This document shows positions 63,814 to 64,000 of a DNA stretch of 64,000 nucleotides, in pieces (position 1 is the first letter of the stretch; each line of letters opens with the position of its first letter). This DNA comes from Myxococcus sp. RHSTA-1-4 (GTDB lineage Bacteria; Myxococcota; Myxococcia; Myxococcales; Myxococcaceae). Where the stretch lies: positions 24,185 to 88,184 of the forward strand of contig NZ_JAIQDG010000047.1 in NCBI RefSeq assembly GCF_020037125.1, in the 5' to 3' direction. A program made the translations under genes and the position numbers. Below the pieces are notes generated by a model. It ran no database searches. It was not told where the DNA came from and worked only from the letters and a program-made list of their open reading frames with translations.

Positions 63814-64000
63814 ATGTGGACGGCGGAGCAACTGTACCTCATGAGCATGCGGGATTCGGCGGCGGTGATGGCGCGGCGGGGCTACGGCAACGTACAGGCC
63901 GAGGAGATGGCGAGGGCCGCGGGCCTGTCGGTGGGCAGCTTCTACCGGCGCTACGGAAGCAAGGGCGCCTTCGCCCACCGGGTGCGCCAGTGGGCCGACA
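63814..64000 (+). CDS. TetR-family transcriptional regulator (3' end outside window)
   Basis: The first 62 residues show a helix-turn-helix of the TetR type: VMARRGYGNVQAEEMARAAG, then LSVGSFYRRYGSKGAFAHRV. ATG 63814 follows GGGAGGGAGGGG; an ATG nine codons later is also possible. The ligand-binding part lies beyond the window. Upstream are a small inverted repeat and the long repeat array, both possible targets of regulation. Confidence 0.85.
   Translation, partial: MWTAEQLYLMSMRDSAAVMARRGYGNVQAEEMARAAGLSVGSFYRRYGSKGAFAHRVRQWAD

Overview
The window is very GC-rich, densely packed bacterial DNA. Its gene content points to a myxobacterium, probably Myxococcaceae or a close relative. The main clues are an Mx162-type retron, a MYXO-CTERM sorting tail, a sigma-54 two-component system and type VI secretion (T6SS) accessory families typical of that group. 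No rRNA, tRNA, insertion sequence or CRISPR array was recognised. The first gene (1-886, minus) and the last (63814 onward, plus) run off the window.

Layout. (1) 1-2.75 kb: an RnfD/NqrB-like membrane protein, a fatty-acid-desaturase-like enzyme and a small membrane protein whose 5' end lies in a triplicated sequence. (2) 2.8-8.15 kb: a retron operon made of a HEAT/ARM-repeat protein, a winged-helix + SWIM zinc-finger protein, an msr-msd element bounded by a perfect 28-bp inverted repeat, and a YADD reverse transcriptase. (3) 8.2-28 kb: four related effector/immunity cassettes in alternating orientation, built from the same parts: AHH nuclease toxin, Imm11, Imm49, a ketosynthase-like protein with no catalytic residues, a PAAR-like DUF4150 protein, DUF6484, TIGR02270 and DUF2169. 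Two AHH genes are intact, one has an in-frame stop, and one appears reduced to a fragment, while all four Imm11 and all four Imm49 genes remain open. (4) 28-30.2 kb: a STAS-like protein, a CinA-family amidohydrolase and a bacterial GRAS-domain protein. (5) 30.6-39.4 kb: an LVIVD-type secreted protein, a TonB-domain/receptor fusion, a lipoprotein, a small membrane protein and a penicillin-binding protein.

(6) 39.5-46.4 kb: a tightly coupled four-gene module of AAA+ ATPase, a 1255-residue protein ending in an Ntox15-like DNase domain, a Tdi1-like immunity protein and a Sel1-repeat protein. (7) 46.5-53.6 kb: a lipoprotein, a GH15-type secreted enzyme with a MYXO-CTERM tail, an Mrr-type restriction endonuclease, a membrane protein and several gene remnants. 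(8) 53.7-61.8 kb, all minus strand: an efflux-type operon of HlyD adaptor, ABC ATPase, permease relic, ABC ATPase, permease, sigma-54 response regulator and histidine kinase, with a sigma-54-like promoter at its head. (9) 62-64 kb: an MBL-fold hydrolase, then an array of eight roughly 94-bp repeats, each with a 19-bp hairpin, in front of a TetR-type regulator.

The window is rich in conflict systems: a retron, nuclease toxin/immunity cassettes, an Ntox15/AAA+ module and Mrr. The least explained features are the dead ketosynthase-fold proteins repeated in three toxin cassettes, the AAA+/Ntox15 operon with no visible delivery apparatus, and the palindromic repeat array. Gene boundaries come from reading frames, start context and overlaps. 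Family names rest on motifs recognised by eye, because no database search was possible.
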